DNA of 64,000 nucleotides from Planctomycetaceae bacterium (GTDB lineage: Bacteria > Planctomycetota > Planctomycetia > Gemmatales > Gemmataceae). The notes below the pieces were generated by a model that did no database searches, was not told where the DNA came from, and worked only from the letters and a program-made list of their open reading frames with translations. Made by a program: the position numbers and the translations under genes. Shown here piece by piece: positions 29,737-38,477 of this stretch. How positions within the stretch are numbered: position 1 is the stretch's first letter; every line of letters begins with the position of its first letter. The stretch is taken from contig PNLP01000029.1 of NCBI GenBank assembly GCA_013823135.1, positions 21,803 through 85,802 of the forward strand. Reading direction: 5' to 3'.

Positions 29737-29907
29737 TCAGGGCGTACCCGAGACCACTTCTTCCGGGAACTCCTCTTCCGTGTAGTCTACAAAGGTGGCG
29801 TAGGCCTCATCGGGTGGCACGGGGATTGGCGGAGTCGATCGTTCGGCTTCGGCCCAAAATGTCGGATACGACTCGGGGACCGCATGTTCGCGGTGTTCGA
29901 GGTCCAT
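29737..29907 (-). CDS. Small hypothetical protein coupled to rsmE
   Basis: A 56-residue acidic ORF (MDLEHREHAVPESYPTFWAE...ending VVSGTP) starting at 29907 with an AGGA-type site about 9 nt upstream. Its TGA abuts the rsmE ATG without a gap, which favours translational coupling. Composition is Pro/Glu-rich with no hydrophobic core. I do not recognise the family. It could be a real small protein or a leader ORF. Confidence 0.55.
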   Translation of the reverse strand: MDLEHREHAVPESYPTFWAEAERSTPPIPVPPDEAYATFVDYTEEEFPEEVVSGTP

Positions 29908-30081
29908 GGCGTCGATCCTGGGAAATGAGGGCGAGGCAGATGGGCATCCGTAACCCTAACCTGCAACACCAGTCCGGGTCAACCGCTGGAAACCAATCCC
30001 ACGCATTTTCAATTTGGGATAAATGCGGAGCATACGGCGATTGGCAAAGATGGGGATAATAATTCCCCGCTACCCGAACCT

Positions 30082-30279
30082 CTAGAGTTCGTCGATCGCG
30101 CCGCGGCCGCCGACACGGTGCCAGCCGCCACCCTTCCATTCCAGCACGACTTCGTCGCGCCCTCGCCATGCGACGCAGTAGTGGCCGGTGAAGGAACTCA
30201 CAGCCCAGCCCTTGCTCTGAAGGAATTCGATATTTGGCTCGCCGTCCTTGGATGCCAGAATTGGAGATGTCGGCTGCAT
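30082..30279 (-). CDS. Small hypothetical protein
   Basis: A 65-residue protein with a strong GAGGGGG ribosome-binding site 6-12 nt upstream of ATG 30279. The sequence is rich in Trp and Gly (FTGHYCVAWRGRDEVVLEWKGGGWHRV), suggesting a small beta-rich domain. I do not recognise it. The neighbours give no clear hint. Confidence 0.6.
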   Translation of the reverse strand: MQPTSPILASKDGEPNIEFLQSKGWAVSSFTGHYCVAWRGRDEVVLEWKGGGWHRVGGRGAIDEL

Positions 30280-30496
30280 GAATAGCCCCCTCGGTGTGTC
30301 CCGCCGGCGCTGGCCGGTGAGGCATCACTCAACCGTAGAACGAAACCGACCTTGGTGAATTGCGCGAACGTGCGAAATGCACGAAACGGGTGGCATACCA
30401 CCACATACGGCTTATCGGAACTGGCTACGTCCTGAGATTCGCCTTCTTTACACAATTCACCTGCATGCAGGTTCGAACGGCCCGGATTATCCGAAC

Positions 30497-31291
30497 TCAC
30501 CGCACAACCGGCTTTTCGGCCAGAATGGCAGCGCCTGTGATGCCAAGCAGACCGGACGGAATCGCCGGAGGGGCAGGGGGTGCACTTGCGTGCGGGAAGT
30601 ACTGCTCGCTCAATGCGTTGCTGGCCGCGACGGGGGTTGTTCCCCCGAAGATCGTTGTCGGGAAGGTCGGCAATGGTTCGCCGGCGAGTTCTGTTCGCTT
30701 ACGGATGCTACCCCGGCTGAACGGACCGGCACCAAACACCCACGTGTCGTTCGCCCGGCTCTCGGCTTCCACAGTCCCGGACTGCCAGAGTGCGCGACCC
30801 GTGATCCGGTTGTAAGCAAAGACCCCAATCTTCGCGACCCCGCGCTGGTCGTTCTTTTTCAGCAAGGCAATCTCAGGAACGCTTGTTGGCAAACCAGGCA
30901 CCACGCTGGGCAGATTGACCGCAGGCGTTCCCAGCAGCATCGAATGACGGTCGGTTCCCAATCCACCCGAGCGAAGATCGACAACGAATTCAGCTCGCGG
31001 TTTTTCGTCCTGAAGCAGCGCACCCGCCGACAGGAGCTGTTGGCGAACCAAGCTGACGAGATAGCCCTTATCCAGATCCTTTTCGGGGATGCTGGTCGAG
31101 TCCAGGAAGACAGTTTTCCCGGACAACGGTGTAAAATCAATTTGAACGACGGCCTTGTCGGCTGCCTGCGAAACCAGAAGCATTTCCGTTGCGGACCTCG
31201 GCGTGTCGGTCATCCGACTCGTGCCGCACCCAGCGAAGAAGGGCACGAGCAACAGCACGGCGTTCCGCTTCGTGGTCCGCGGTCTGGTCAT
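30497..31291 (-). CDS. Lipoprotein, DUF6655-like
   Basis: About 264 residues from ATG 31291. The longer open frame back to 31441 is rejected because a lipoprotein signal starts at 31291 (MTRPRTTKRNAVLLLVPFFAGC, Cys at 22). The body (TRSATEMLLVSQAADKAVVQIDF, FLDSTSI, RQQLLSAGALLQDEKPRAEF, RGVAKIGVFAYNRITGRALWQSG, FGAGPFSRG) resembles the planctomycete DUF6655 lipoproteins. The C-terminus ends in a Pro-rich tail. Function unknown; probably attached to a membrane. It is divergent from mdh. Confidence 0.65.
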   Translation of the reverse strand: MTRPRTTKRNAVLLLVPFFAGCGTSRMTDTPRSATEMLLVSQAADKAVVQIDFTPLSGKTVFLDSTSIPEKDLDKGYLVSLVRQQLLSAGALLQDEKPRAEFVVDLRSGGLGTDRHSMLLGTPAVNLPSVVPGLPTSVPEIALLKKNDQRGVAKIGVFAYNRITGRALWQSGTVEAESRANDTWVFGAGPFSRGSIRKRTELAGEPLPTFPTTIFGGTTPVAASNALSEQYFPHASAPPAPPAIPSGLLGITGAAILAEKPVVR

Positions 31292-31381
31292 TATTTGGTC
31301 CGTGAGGTTAGGTGAGGCATATACCCACTTGCGAAATGGCAGCAAGTCGAAGTTCGCGGTCGTTCGGGTCGGGGTGTTCCG

Positions 31382-31539
31382 CTGGGTTCCGCAGGATACT
31401 CGGCGGTTCTGCGTGGCGTGAAATGCCGTGCAAAATCGCAAACGATATGGCTGGCGTGTGATGCGGCGAATGGATTAATTCTAATATTCTTTCTTCCGGA
31501 CAGGTCGATGCTTCCAGAATGGTTCCACGGATGGGTGGG
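31382..31539 (+). promoter_or_regulatory. Conserved 158-bp leader-like element, copy A (upstream of mdh)
   Basis: Aligns without a gap to 51203-51360 (minus strand); I count 123 identical positions of 158 (78%). The best-conserved blocks are the first 10 bases, ATATTCTTTCTTCC, and the last 18 (GGTTCCACGGATGGGTGGG region). It ends 124 bp before the mdh ATG and points toward it. Codon-level identity of the one shared frame is lower than DNA identity, which argues against coding. It may be a regulatory leader, a structured RNA or an old dispersed repeat. Confidence 0.6.
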
Positions 31540-31663
31540 CAGATCGCCCGGAATCAAATCAGCATTGTTGCCGAACCTGAAACAAGGAACTGCCCTGCCG
31601 TCGCGTTGATTGCTTCCTACCCTAACCCCATCGCGAACTCACTCCCCAACACCAGGATTTCCC

Positions 31664-32653
31664 ATGTCCAAAGTCGTGCGCGTGGCCGTTACCGGGGCCG
31701 CCGGTCGTGTCACCAGCAGCCTTATCGTTCGACTTGCCTCTGGCGAGGTCTTCGGGCCAGACACGCAGGTGATCTTGCAACTGCTCGAACTCCCCGTGGC
31801 GCTGAAAAACCTGGAAGGGGCGATGTACGAGTTGCAGGATTGCGGATTCTCCACCCTCAAGGACATCATCATTACCGATGATGCGAACAAGGCGTTCGAT
31901 GGGTGTAACTGGGCTCTGTTGGTTGGAGCCGCGCCGCGGGGGCCGGGCGAGCAACGGAGCGACCTCATCAAGAAGAACGGCCCAATCTTCATTGGGCAGG
32001 GGAAGGCGATCGCGAAGAACGCCGCTAGCGATGTGCGCATTCTCGTTGTCGGAAACCCGTGCAACACGAACTGCCTGATCGCTCAGCGAAACGGGCGCGA
32101 GGTGCCTGCCGAACGCTGGCACGCCATGACGCGGCTCGACCACAACCGGGCGGTTTCGGCCATTGCCTTGAAGGCTGGCGTGCCGAACGCTGCGGTCACT
32201 AACATGACCATTTGGGGCAACCACTCGAACACGCAATACCCAGACTTCACCAACGCGAAGATCAACGGCAAGCCAGTGACCGATACCATTACGGACCGTG
32301 GGTGGCTTGAGAACACGTTCGTGCCCGCCAACCAAGACCGAGGCAAGTTCATCATCGATACGACGAAGGTGTCGTCGTCGTTCTCGGCGGCCAACGGTGC
32401 CATCGACCACGTCAAGAGTTTGGTGAAGGGGACCCCAGCCGGGGATTGGACGAGTGCGGCGGTTGTTTCCAAGGGCGAGTACGGCGTGCCTCCTGGGCTG
32501 GTGTTTGGCTACCCCTGCACGACAAGTGGCGACGGCAACTGGAAGGTCGTTGAGGGGCTGAAACTCGATGCGTTCGGCGAGGCCAAGTTAAAGGCAACGC
32601 TCGATGAGTTGTTGAAGGAACAAGAGGTGGTGAAGGATCTGCTTCCTTCGTGA
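31664..32653 (+). CDS. mdh: Malate dehydrogenase
   Basis: A 329-residue NAD-dependent enzyme. I chose ATG 31664 because it matches the family start (MSKVVRVAVTGAAGRVTSSL). Motifs: the NAD site TGAAGRV, GNPCNTNCLI, the catalytic RLDHNRA and the active-site His in IWGNHSNTQYPDF. It is the cytosolic/bacterial type closely related to eukaryotic MDH1, not the LDH-like type. It interconverts malate and oxaloacetate in the TCA cycle. It lies downstream of the 158-bp element. Confidence 0.95.
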   Translation: MSKVVRVAVTGAAGRVTSSLIVRLASGEVFGPDTQVILQLLELPVALKNLEGAMYELQDCGFSTLKDIIITDDANKAFDGCNWALLVGAAPRGPGEQRSDLIKKNGPIFIGQGKAIAKNAASDVRILVVGNPCNTNCLIAQRNGREVPAERWHAMTRLDHNRAVSAIALKAGVPNAAVTNMTIWGNHSNTQYPDFTNAKINGKPVTDTITDRGWLENTFVPANQDRGKFIIDTTKVSSSFSAANGAIDHVKSLVKGTPAGDWTSAAVVSKGEYGVPPGLVFGYPCTTSGDGNWKVVEGLKLDAFGEAKLKATLDELLKEQEVVKDLLPS

Positions 32654-32674
32654 TGGGAATTTGAAGCAACCCTT

Positions 32675-32705
32675 GCGGCTCTCTCGAAGGATCTGAGAGA
32701 GCTGC
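32675..32705. terminator. Hairpin between mdh and a convergent gene
   Basis: GCGGCTCTCTC (32675-32685) pairs with GAGAGAGCTGC (32695-32705), with one non-Watson-Crick position and a 9-nt loop. It sits 22 bp after the mdh stop and 11 bp from the stop of the convergent gene, so it may terminate both. Confidence 0.6.
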
Positions 32706-32715
32706 TCCACTTCGA

Positions 32716-34026
32716 TCAAGTACCGCTGCTCTGTCGCAGTGATTGCCAGGTTCGGATGGCCCACTCGCGGTCGTCAGCCGATTCGGCGTAGACATTGCAC
32801 ACTGCCAACTGGCCGGGCACACCCGCCACTCCGCTCAATCGCCAGACCGTTCGCCCTTCTTCATCGACAGGTCCAAATACTGCAGCCCCGCGAAGGTCGC
32901 CTCCGGTCAGGCCGGGGACCGGTTCACCCTCGGGGAGACTGCGGAGCCCGACTTCGAGTGCTTCTTGAGCCGTGGGGGACGATCCGTTCGGCTTGGTGAA
33001 CCCGACGCGGCGGAACCACACGGTTCTCGTCGAATCCCAACCCGTCCAGTTGCGGTCTGCGTCCCATTCACGGGCGAACTGGCCAGGAACTTCCACACTC
33101 CATCCGCCGTCCAGAATGATGCGAACGGGAAACCGGCGGTAGCCAATTCGCGGTCCGTCAACCGGCGGCGGTGGTTCCGCCCGCTTCCACAACTCGATGC
33201 TCAACACGGTGTCGGCCGGTGTCACGCAGAACTGCTCACCGCTGGCGTCGGCCTGGATGGCTTCGAGAAGTTCCAACCATTCGGCCCACGGTAGTTCTGT
33301 CGCGGGGTCGAGCTTGAACGCGGTTGCCAGGTCGTTCGCAATCTGATCGGCGACTTCGCCTTCGGCGTCGGTGAGTGGCGCGCGCCAGGGGAACTCGCAC
33401 CACAATCGGGCCAGGGCGCGGTTGCGGTAGAATGCCGCGTCGAGTTGCGGGTTCCACCAGGCGAAATAGTTGCCACCGCGGTGTGGTTCCTCGACAACCG
33501 ACGCCGTCCATTCTCGAGTCCGTGGCCCGAGCGGAGTGAGCACTTCACCAGGGTAGGTGAAGCCATGACCAGAGGGTAAGCCGACGGAAGCAGGGTTCCT
33601 CGCACAAGCTCCTGCGATCCAACGGAGGAACTGCTGCTCGACTGCCGAGGTGCTCCCGCTGCCGAAGTAATCGGTTGGGTCTGAACAGTGGTCCAGGTCC
33701 CAGTCGAAATCGAAGTCTGAGGCGAGCTGATGGAGGAGATCGCAGAGGTGCTGGTGGTAACCGGGTCCGGCAGGAGTTGTCGTGGCCGTGGCCTGAATCT
33801 TGCCGGAACCGCGGAGACGAAGTTCGACCGGGGGTGACACGGGATGCAGATCGACGAGCAACACTGGCCGATCTTCGCCATCGCGCATTAACCGAGTGTC
33901 GATCACCGCGTCGCCGACGCCTTCGAACCAGACGGCCGCTCGCGCCAGCCAGTCCCGAGCCTCGCTGCGGGACAGTCGGCGATCACCGAGTGTGAGGTGG
34001 CCGGTAAGGGAAAGCGCGATGGGCAT
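32716..34026 (-). CDS. Conserved hypothetical protein
   Basis: A 436-residue, cytoplasmic-looking protein (MPIALSLTGHLTLGDRRLSRSEARDWLARAAV...). It has no signal peptide or membrane helix. It is Trp-rich (for example GNYFAWWNPQLDAAFYRNRAL, WKRAEPPPPVDGPR), has a DFDFDWDLDHCSDPTDYFG stretch, and ends with a possible beta domain (VWRLSGVAGVPGQLAVCNVYAE). I do not recognise a family. Coding support comes from its length and a composition similar to neighbours. Confidence 0.7.
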   Translation of the reverse strand: MPIALSLTGHLTLGDRRLSRSEARDWLARAAVWFEGVGDAVIDTRLMRDGEDRPVLLVDLHPVSPPVELRLRGSGKIQATATTTPAGPGYHQHLCDLLHQLASDFDFDWDLDHCSDPTDYFGSGSTSAVEQQFLRWIAGACARNPASVGLPSGHGFTYPGEVLTPLGPRTREWTASVVEEPHRGGNYFAWWNPQLDAAFYRNRALARLWCEFPWRAPLTDAEGEVADQIANDLATAFKLDPATELPWAEWLELLEAIQADASGEQFCVTPADTVLSIELWKRAEPPPPVDGPRIGYRRFPVRIILDGGWSVEVPGQFAREWDADRNWTGWDSTRTVWFRRVGFTKPNGSSPTAQEALEVGLRSLPEGEPVPGLTGGDLRGAAVFGPVDEEGRTVWRLSGVAGVPGQLAVCNVYAESADDREWAIRTWQSLRQSSGT

Positions 34027-34184
34027 GAACTGGCGACCGCTCCGCGACCTGGGGTGTCGGCTCCTTTACAAATTGTACGGATGAACCCTGACCCGGCGAG
34101 CGAACCTGGGTAACGGTTTGAATCTGTTGACCGTCCATCGTAACATCAGCTTCACATACCTCACTCGTCCTCCACGAGATACCC

Positions 34185-37100
34185 ATGCGTCTCCCCCTCG
34201 CATTCACCCTGACGCTGCTGCTTGGGTCACCCGCGCTGGCACAGAAAGAGTTTGGCTTCGACAACCGTAAGCCCTCCGGGCAGCCTTACCTGAAGGCCGA
34301 TGCGTCGCTTGCCAAAATGAAGGTAGCCGACGAGTTCGAGGTGAAGTTGTTCGCCAGCGAGCCGCAGGTTGTGAACCCCGTCGCGTTCACCATCGACGAG
34401 AAGGGCCGCATCTGGGTTGTGGAGTGCTTCGAGTACCCGAAGCGGACGCCGAAGGGGAAGGCACCGCGGGACCGCATCGTAATTCTCGAAGACACCGATG
34501 GCGATGGAGTGTGCGACAAGCGGACGATCTTTGCGGAGGGGAAGCATTTCCCGGTGCTCGAGGAGCGAGCTAAGGCCGGACTCGGCGCGTTCGATCTCTG
34601 CACGGGAATCGAGGTCGGTCACGGCGGCGTGTTCGTGGGAGCGGCACCGTATCTGTGGTTCATCGAGAACAAGGACGACAAGCCGGGCAAGTTCGAGGTG
34701 CTGCTGAAGGGCTTCGGCAGTCAGGACACGCACGAGACGCTCAACACCTTCCAGTGGGGGCCGGACGGCTGGCTCTACGGACTTCACGGCATATTCACGA
34801 ATTCGGCTGTAAAGCCGGCAGCGCAACTTGATGGTCCGGAGACGCGCATCAACGGCGGCGTCTGGCGTTACCATCACACCAAGAAGAAATTCGAGGTCTT
34901 TGCGGAGGGCACGTCGAACCCTTGGGGCATGGACTGGCGCAACACCGACGGTCAGTTCATCCTCGCGTGCTGTGTGATTCCGCACCTGTTCCACATCGTG
35001 CCGGAAGGCGTCTACAAGCGACAGGCACCGGGTGGCTTCAACCCGCATGTGTACGGCTTCCTGAACGAAATCTGCGACCACACGTTCCACAAGGAATCGG
35101 GCTGGGCGCACGCGGGCTTGATCTCGCTCGACACGCCGCACATGCCGAAGCGATTCCAGAACAGTGTGATCTTCGGCAGCATTCACGGCTGTAGCCTGAA
35201 GCATAACATCCTGAAGCCGAACGGCAGCACCTACACCGCGAGTCGCGGCGACGACTTCCTCGTATCTGGCGACAAGAACTTCCGCCCGATCAATCTGCGC
35301 TGGGGTCCGCTGGGCGACATCTACGTGATCGACTGGCACGACCAGAACCCGTGTCACCAGACGAACCCCGACGACTGGGACTACGACCGCGGCCGCATCT
35401 TCCGCATTCAGTTGAAGGGCACGAAGACGAAGAAGGCCGAGGATCTGGGGAAGAAGACCGATGCCGAATTGGTTGACCTCGTGAAGAACTCAAATCCATA
35501 TGTATCGAGGACCGCTGCGAAGCTCTTGATTGCGGGTTTAGGAAAACCGACAGAAGACAACATCAAAGCGTTTACACAACTCGGCGGTTGGGCCGGAGAA
35601 GGGAGCCTGACCAGTTACTGGGTGCTGGGGTATCGGTACATGGATTTGCCGGAAACACTGCCCGAGGCCAGGCTCATTGAACATTTGAAGGGCACGTATC
35701 TCAGTCAGAGCGATGCGGCGTATCGCTCCTGGGCAGTTCGTGTGAATAGCGACCTGAGCCAATTCCGAACTGCTTTCATCGCATTTTTCGCGAAACTCGC
35801 TGCCGATGACCCATCTCCGGTTGTCCGTCGTGAACTGGCGTCGGCCGCAATCCAGCTGGCTGACAAACACGACGTCACGCCCATCATTCGCGCTCTTCTA
35901 AGTCGCAAGGAAGACGCCAAAGACCCCGTCATTCCGCAACTCGTGTGGATCGCTTACGAGAAGTCTTTGGCGAGCGGCGGGCGTAAGCCCCCTGTTATTG
36001 ACAACGAGAAAGATCCTAAAGATAAACAGGGGGTTAACACCCCCCGCTCGCCGGTTGCAGATGAACTCGCGTGGCTCGCGGAACAGGCACCCGCCAACGA
36101 GTTCGTTCGCGATCAGATCGTGCCGAAGGTGATGCGGCGACTCGTCGCCACCGGGAAGCCTGAAGACCTGACACTGTGTGTCGAGTTCGCCGCAAGGCTC
36201 AAGGATGCCGCCAGTCGCGAGAAAGCGCTCGACGGGCTCGCCATTGCGCTTGCGGGGCAATCGGTGAACGCACCTGAAGCGTGGCCCGCACTGCAAGCCG
36301 AAATCGCCAAGGACAACAACCCGAAGCTCGTCGCGCTCGCGAACAAGCTGTCGGTTAGCTTCCGAGATCCAGCCGCCATCAAGCGTGCACTCGACATCGC
36401 CGCGAACGTGATGTTGCCGGTCGAGGCACGCACGGAAGCGATCCGCCAACTCGCAACGCTCAAGGCCGACGATGCGGTCGCCGTGCTGTTCAACCTAATC
36501 AAGAACGACCACAGCAACGCGGTCAAGGCCGAGGCGGTTCGTTCACTGGCGTCGTTCAATCACCCGAAGCTCGCCGCCGATCTACTCGCCGGGTGGAAGG
36601 AATACCCCAAGGAAATCCGGCCCGATGTGGTGGTCACCTTCGCCACACGCAAGGAGTGGGCCAAGACGCTCCTTCAAGCGATGGCCGACAAGACGATTGA
36701 TCGTGCCGAGGTAACCGACAACACGATCCTCCGCATTCAGTCGTTCAAGGACAAGGAACTCGACGCCCTTATCGAGAAGGCGTGGGGCCGAACTCGCACA
36801 ACACCGAAGGAACTGAACGACCTGATCGACAAGACTCGCAATTCGCTTTACGAAGCACCGGCGTCCTTCTCACGCGGGAAGGTGGTGTTCGAGAGCATCT
36901 GTGCGAAGTGCCACAAGTTCGAGGGGAAGGGGAACGAAGTTGGCCCGCCGCTCGAAGGTGCCGCCCGTGATATCGAGTACATCCTTGTCAATGTGATCGA
37001 CCCCAACCGCGTGATCGGAGCGCCGTACTTCGTTCGCACTGCTCGTCTGCTGGACGACACCGTTTTCCAGGGTTTGCTCGCCGAGGAGGACGAGAAGACG

Positions 37101-37634
37101 ATAACGCTGAAGCTCGAAGGTGCGTCGTTCAAGACGATCAAGAAGGCCGATCTCGCGGAACCGGTGCGAGTGTCCGAGAAGTCGCTCATGCCTGAAGGAC
37201 TCGGGTACAACATGACCCCGCAGAACTTCCGCGACATGGTGCGGTACGTGATGGCTCACCCGTTCCTTACGGACGTCACGGTGAATGGCGAGAATCTGTC
37301 GGTCGGTGTGCCGGGGCGACTGCTCTTGCCTGACACCAAGGGAGCGCCTGCCGTCGTGGAAGCCGAGGTCACTGCACCCGGCGATCTCAAGACGAAACTA
37401 CTTATCGGTTCGTCGGGCGACTTCGAGGTTCGGCTCGACGGGAAACCGATCGGCATGGGGAAGGGGACCGGAAAACAGATGCGACCCGATGAGAACAGCT
37501 TCGACGTGGCACTCACTGCGGGCAAGCACACGCTGACAGTTGTGGTGAAATCGGGAACTGGAAACGCTTTGTACGCACGCTTCCTCGACCCCGACCGCAA
37601 ACTGCAATATCCGGATGTCGCCGACAAGAAGTGA
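34185..37634 (+). CDS. PVC-type haem-binding CxxCH protein with HEAT repeats
   Basis: A 1149-residue exported protein. Signal peptide MRLPLAFTLTLLLGSPALAQ. Residues about 40-420 form a membrane-bound-dehydrogenase-like beta-propeller (VVNPVAFTIDEKGRIWVVECFEYPKR; GPDGWLYGLHGIF; NPWGMDWRNTDGQF; RWGPLGDIYVIDWHDQNPCH). Residues about 430-890 are HEAT-like repeats, interrupted by an 84-bp palindromic insertion. The cytochrome domain has CAKCH at 906-910 and GNEVGPPLEGA, followed by a conserved block (VIDPNRVIGAPYF). The last 120 residues look beta-rich. It is probably periplasmic or bound to a membrane and takes part in sugar or polymer oxidation, which is inferred from the family. Confidence 0.93.
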   Translation: MRLPLAFTLTLLLGSPALAQKEFGFDNRKPSGQPYLKADASLAKMKVADEFEVKLFASEPQVVNPVAFTIDEKGRIWVVECFEYPKRTPKGKAPRDRIVILEDTDGDGVCDKRTIFAEGKHFPVLEERAKAGLGAFDLCTGIEVGHGGVFVGAAPYLWFIENKDDKPGKFEVLLKGFGSQDTHETLNTFQWGPDGWLYGLHGIFTNSAVKPAAQLDGPETRINGGVWRYHHTKKKFEVFAEGTSNPWGMDWRNTDGQFILACCVIPHLFHIVPEGVYKRQAPGGFNPHVYGFLNEICDHTFHKESGWAHAGLISLDTPHMPKRFQNSVIFGSIHGCSLKHNILKPNGSTYTASRGDDFLVSGDKNFRPINLRWGPLGDIYVIDWHDQNPCHQTNPDDWDYDRGRIFRIQLKGTKTKKAEDLGKKTDAELVDLVKNSNPYVSRTAAKLLIAGLGKPTEDNIKAFTQLGGWAGEGSLTSYWVLGYRYMDLPETLPEARLIEHLKGTYLSQSDAAYRSWAVRVNSDLSQFRTAFIAFFAKLAADDPSPVVRRELASAAIQLADKHDVTPIIRALLSRKEDAKDPVIPQLVWIAYEKSLASGGRKPPVIDNEKDPKDKQGVNTPRSPVADELAWLAEQAPANEFVRDQIVPKVMRRLVATGKPEDLTLCVEFAARLKDAASREKALDGLAIALAGQSVNAPEAWPALQAEIAKDNNPKLVALANKLSVSFRDPAAIKRALDIAANVMLPVEARTEAIRQLATLKADDAVAVLFNLIKNDHSNAVKAEAVRSLASFNHPKLAADLLAGWKEYPKEIRPDVVVTFATRKEWAKTLLQAMADKTIDRAEVTDNTILRIQSFKDKELDALIEKAWGRTRTTPKELNDLIDKTRNSLYEAPASFSRGKVVFESICAKCHKFEGKGNEVGPPLEGAARDIEYILVNVIDPNRVIGAPYFVRTARLLDDTVFQGLLAEEDEKTITLKLEGASFKTIKKADLAEPVRVSEKSLMPEGLGYNMTPQNFRDMVRYVMAHPFLTDVTVNGENLSVGVPGRLLLPDTKGAPAVVEAEVTAPGDLKTKLLIGSSGDFEVRLDGKPIGMGKGTGKQMRPDENSFDVALTAGKHTLTVVVKSGTGNALYARFLDPDRKLQYPDVADKK
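35969..36052 (+). repeat. 84-bp palindromic element inserted in frame in a gene
   Basis: Arms 35969-35996 and 36025-36052 are inverted copies of 28 bp (24 matches), separated by 28 bp. The total is 84 bp, a multiple of three, so the frame stays open and adds about 28 residues (including GGRKPP and GVNTPRSP) between two HEAT-like helices of the large cytochrome. It resembles intergenic GGCGAGCGG...-type palindromes known in planctomycetes. The pattern recalls Rickettsia palindromic elements. Confidence 0.85.
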
Positions 37635-37644
37635 CACTTTCGTC

Positions 37645-37680
37645 AGAGCAACCGCGAGGGCTTGTCCTCGCGGTTGCTCT
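37645..37680. terminator. Perfect 15-bp hairpin after the large cytochrome gene
   Basis: AGAGCAACCGCGAGG (37645-37659) pairs perfectly with CCTCGCGGTTGCTCT (37666-37680) across a 6-nt loop. It lies 11 bp after the stop codon at 37634 and 14 bp from the end of the convergent gene. There is no strong U-tract, but the position suggests a bidirectional terminator. Confidence 0.75.
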
Positions 37681-37693
37681 CGCAACCCATAAG

Positions 37694-38245
37694 TCAGGCC
37701 GCTTCGGACCGTACTTCAGCTCCGACCGCAGGGATGACACGCAACCCGGATAGCAAGATCGTTGGAGCGGACATCTGCTCACACCAGGAGACGATTGCAT
37801 CCAGATTACGGATCGCTCCGGCCAACCCAGGCGACGACTCTTCCCGTTCCGCAGGTGGCCGTCCCAGTCGAGTTGCAATCCGATCGGCAAGTCGGTGGGC
37901 CTTGGCCACCGTGTGAGTAGGGTATTCCGTAAATTCTTGCCCCGCCCTGCGGAACACCGCACGCACGGCGCGGCACCACATCCCCACCCGTTCCGGTGTG
38001 TTAAGCGTTACCTCGGGGACATGTGAGGCCCGGTAGCGCGTAGTATAGGCGGCGAGCCGAACCCGGAACGCCTCGTAGGCTTTCTGCCGACCCTGCAAGT
38101 CGGGAGTTGAGAAACCGGAGCCGCCCCCGGTTGCCGGATTCCCTCGCATGTTTTCCCACCGGGCTTGCAGGTCAATAACCCGGACCAACTCGGCGGCCTG
38201 CGTTTGATCAAGTTTCTCTGCGGTGTTTTCGCTCATTTGCGACAT
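37694..38245 (-). CDS. Hypothetical protein
   Basis: A 183-residue, mostly helical soluble protein (MSQMSENTAEKLDQTQAAELVRVIDLQARWENMRG...), with the motif FRVRLAAYTTRYRASHVPEVTLNTPERVGMWCRAVRAVFRRA. It has no signal peptide. The family is not recognised. A second start at 38236 is possible. Confidence 0.65.
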   Translation of the reverse strand: MSQMSENTAEKLDQTQAAELVRVIDLQARWENMRGNPATGGGSGFSTPDLQGRQKAYEAFRVRLAAYTTRYRASHVPEVTLNTPERVGMWCRAVRAVFRRAGQEFTEYPTHTVAKAHRLADRIATRLGRPPAEREESSPGLAGAIRNLDAIVSWCEQMSAPTILLSGLRVIPAVGAEVRSEAA

Positions 38246-38346
38246 GGCTTGCCGGCCTTCATCGAATGGGACAGGGCGGAGTGGTTCTGCCGGGCTTATC
38301 GGCGGGTCTGATTCGCCGAGTTGATCGATGCGAAGCGGAACATGAA

Positions 38347-38374
38347 ATTACGCAGGCGGGGCGGCCTGCGTAAT
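38347..38374. terminator. Hairpin downstream of the membrane kinase
   Basis: ATTACGCAGGC (38347-38357) pairs with GCCTGCGTAAT (38364-38374) around a 6-nt loop. It lies about 100 bp downstream of the kinase stop and upstream of the next leftward gene. There is no clear U-tract in either direction. Confidence 0.45.
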
Positions 38375-38477
38375 CGGTCGATTAGGAGTTTCCGATCAGC
38401 CAACCCCAGTCCGAATTCACTCCCGCACATTCGTGGGGATCAGATTCTGGTCGTGAGGCGCGACTCCTTTAGGCTGC

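Noticed and set aside
31382..31539. sigma-54 promoter (TGGC...TGC) in the conserved element
   Set aside because: The spacing between the GG and GC dinucleotides is 10, not 12, and copy B does not keep the GG.
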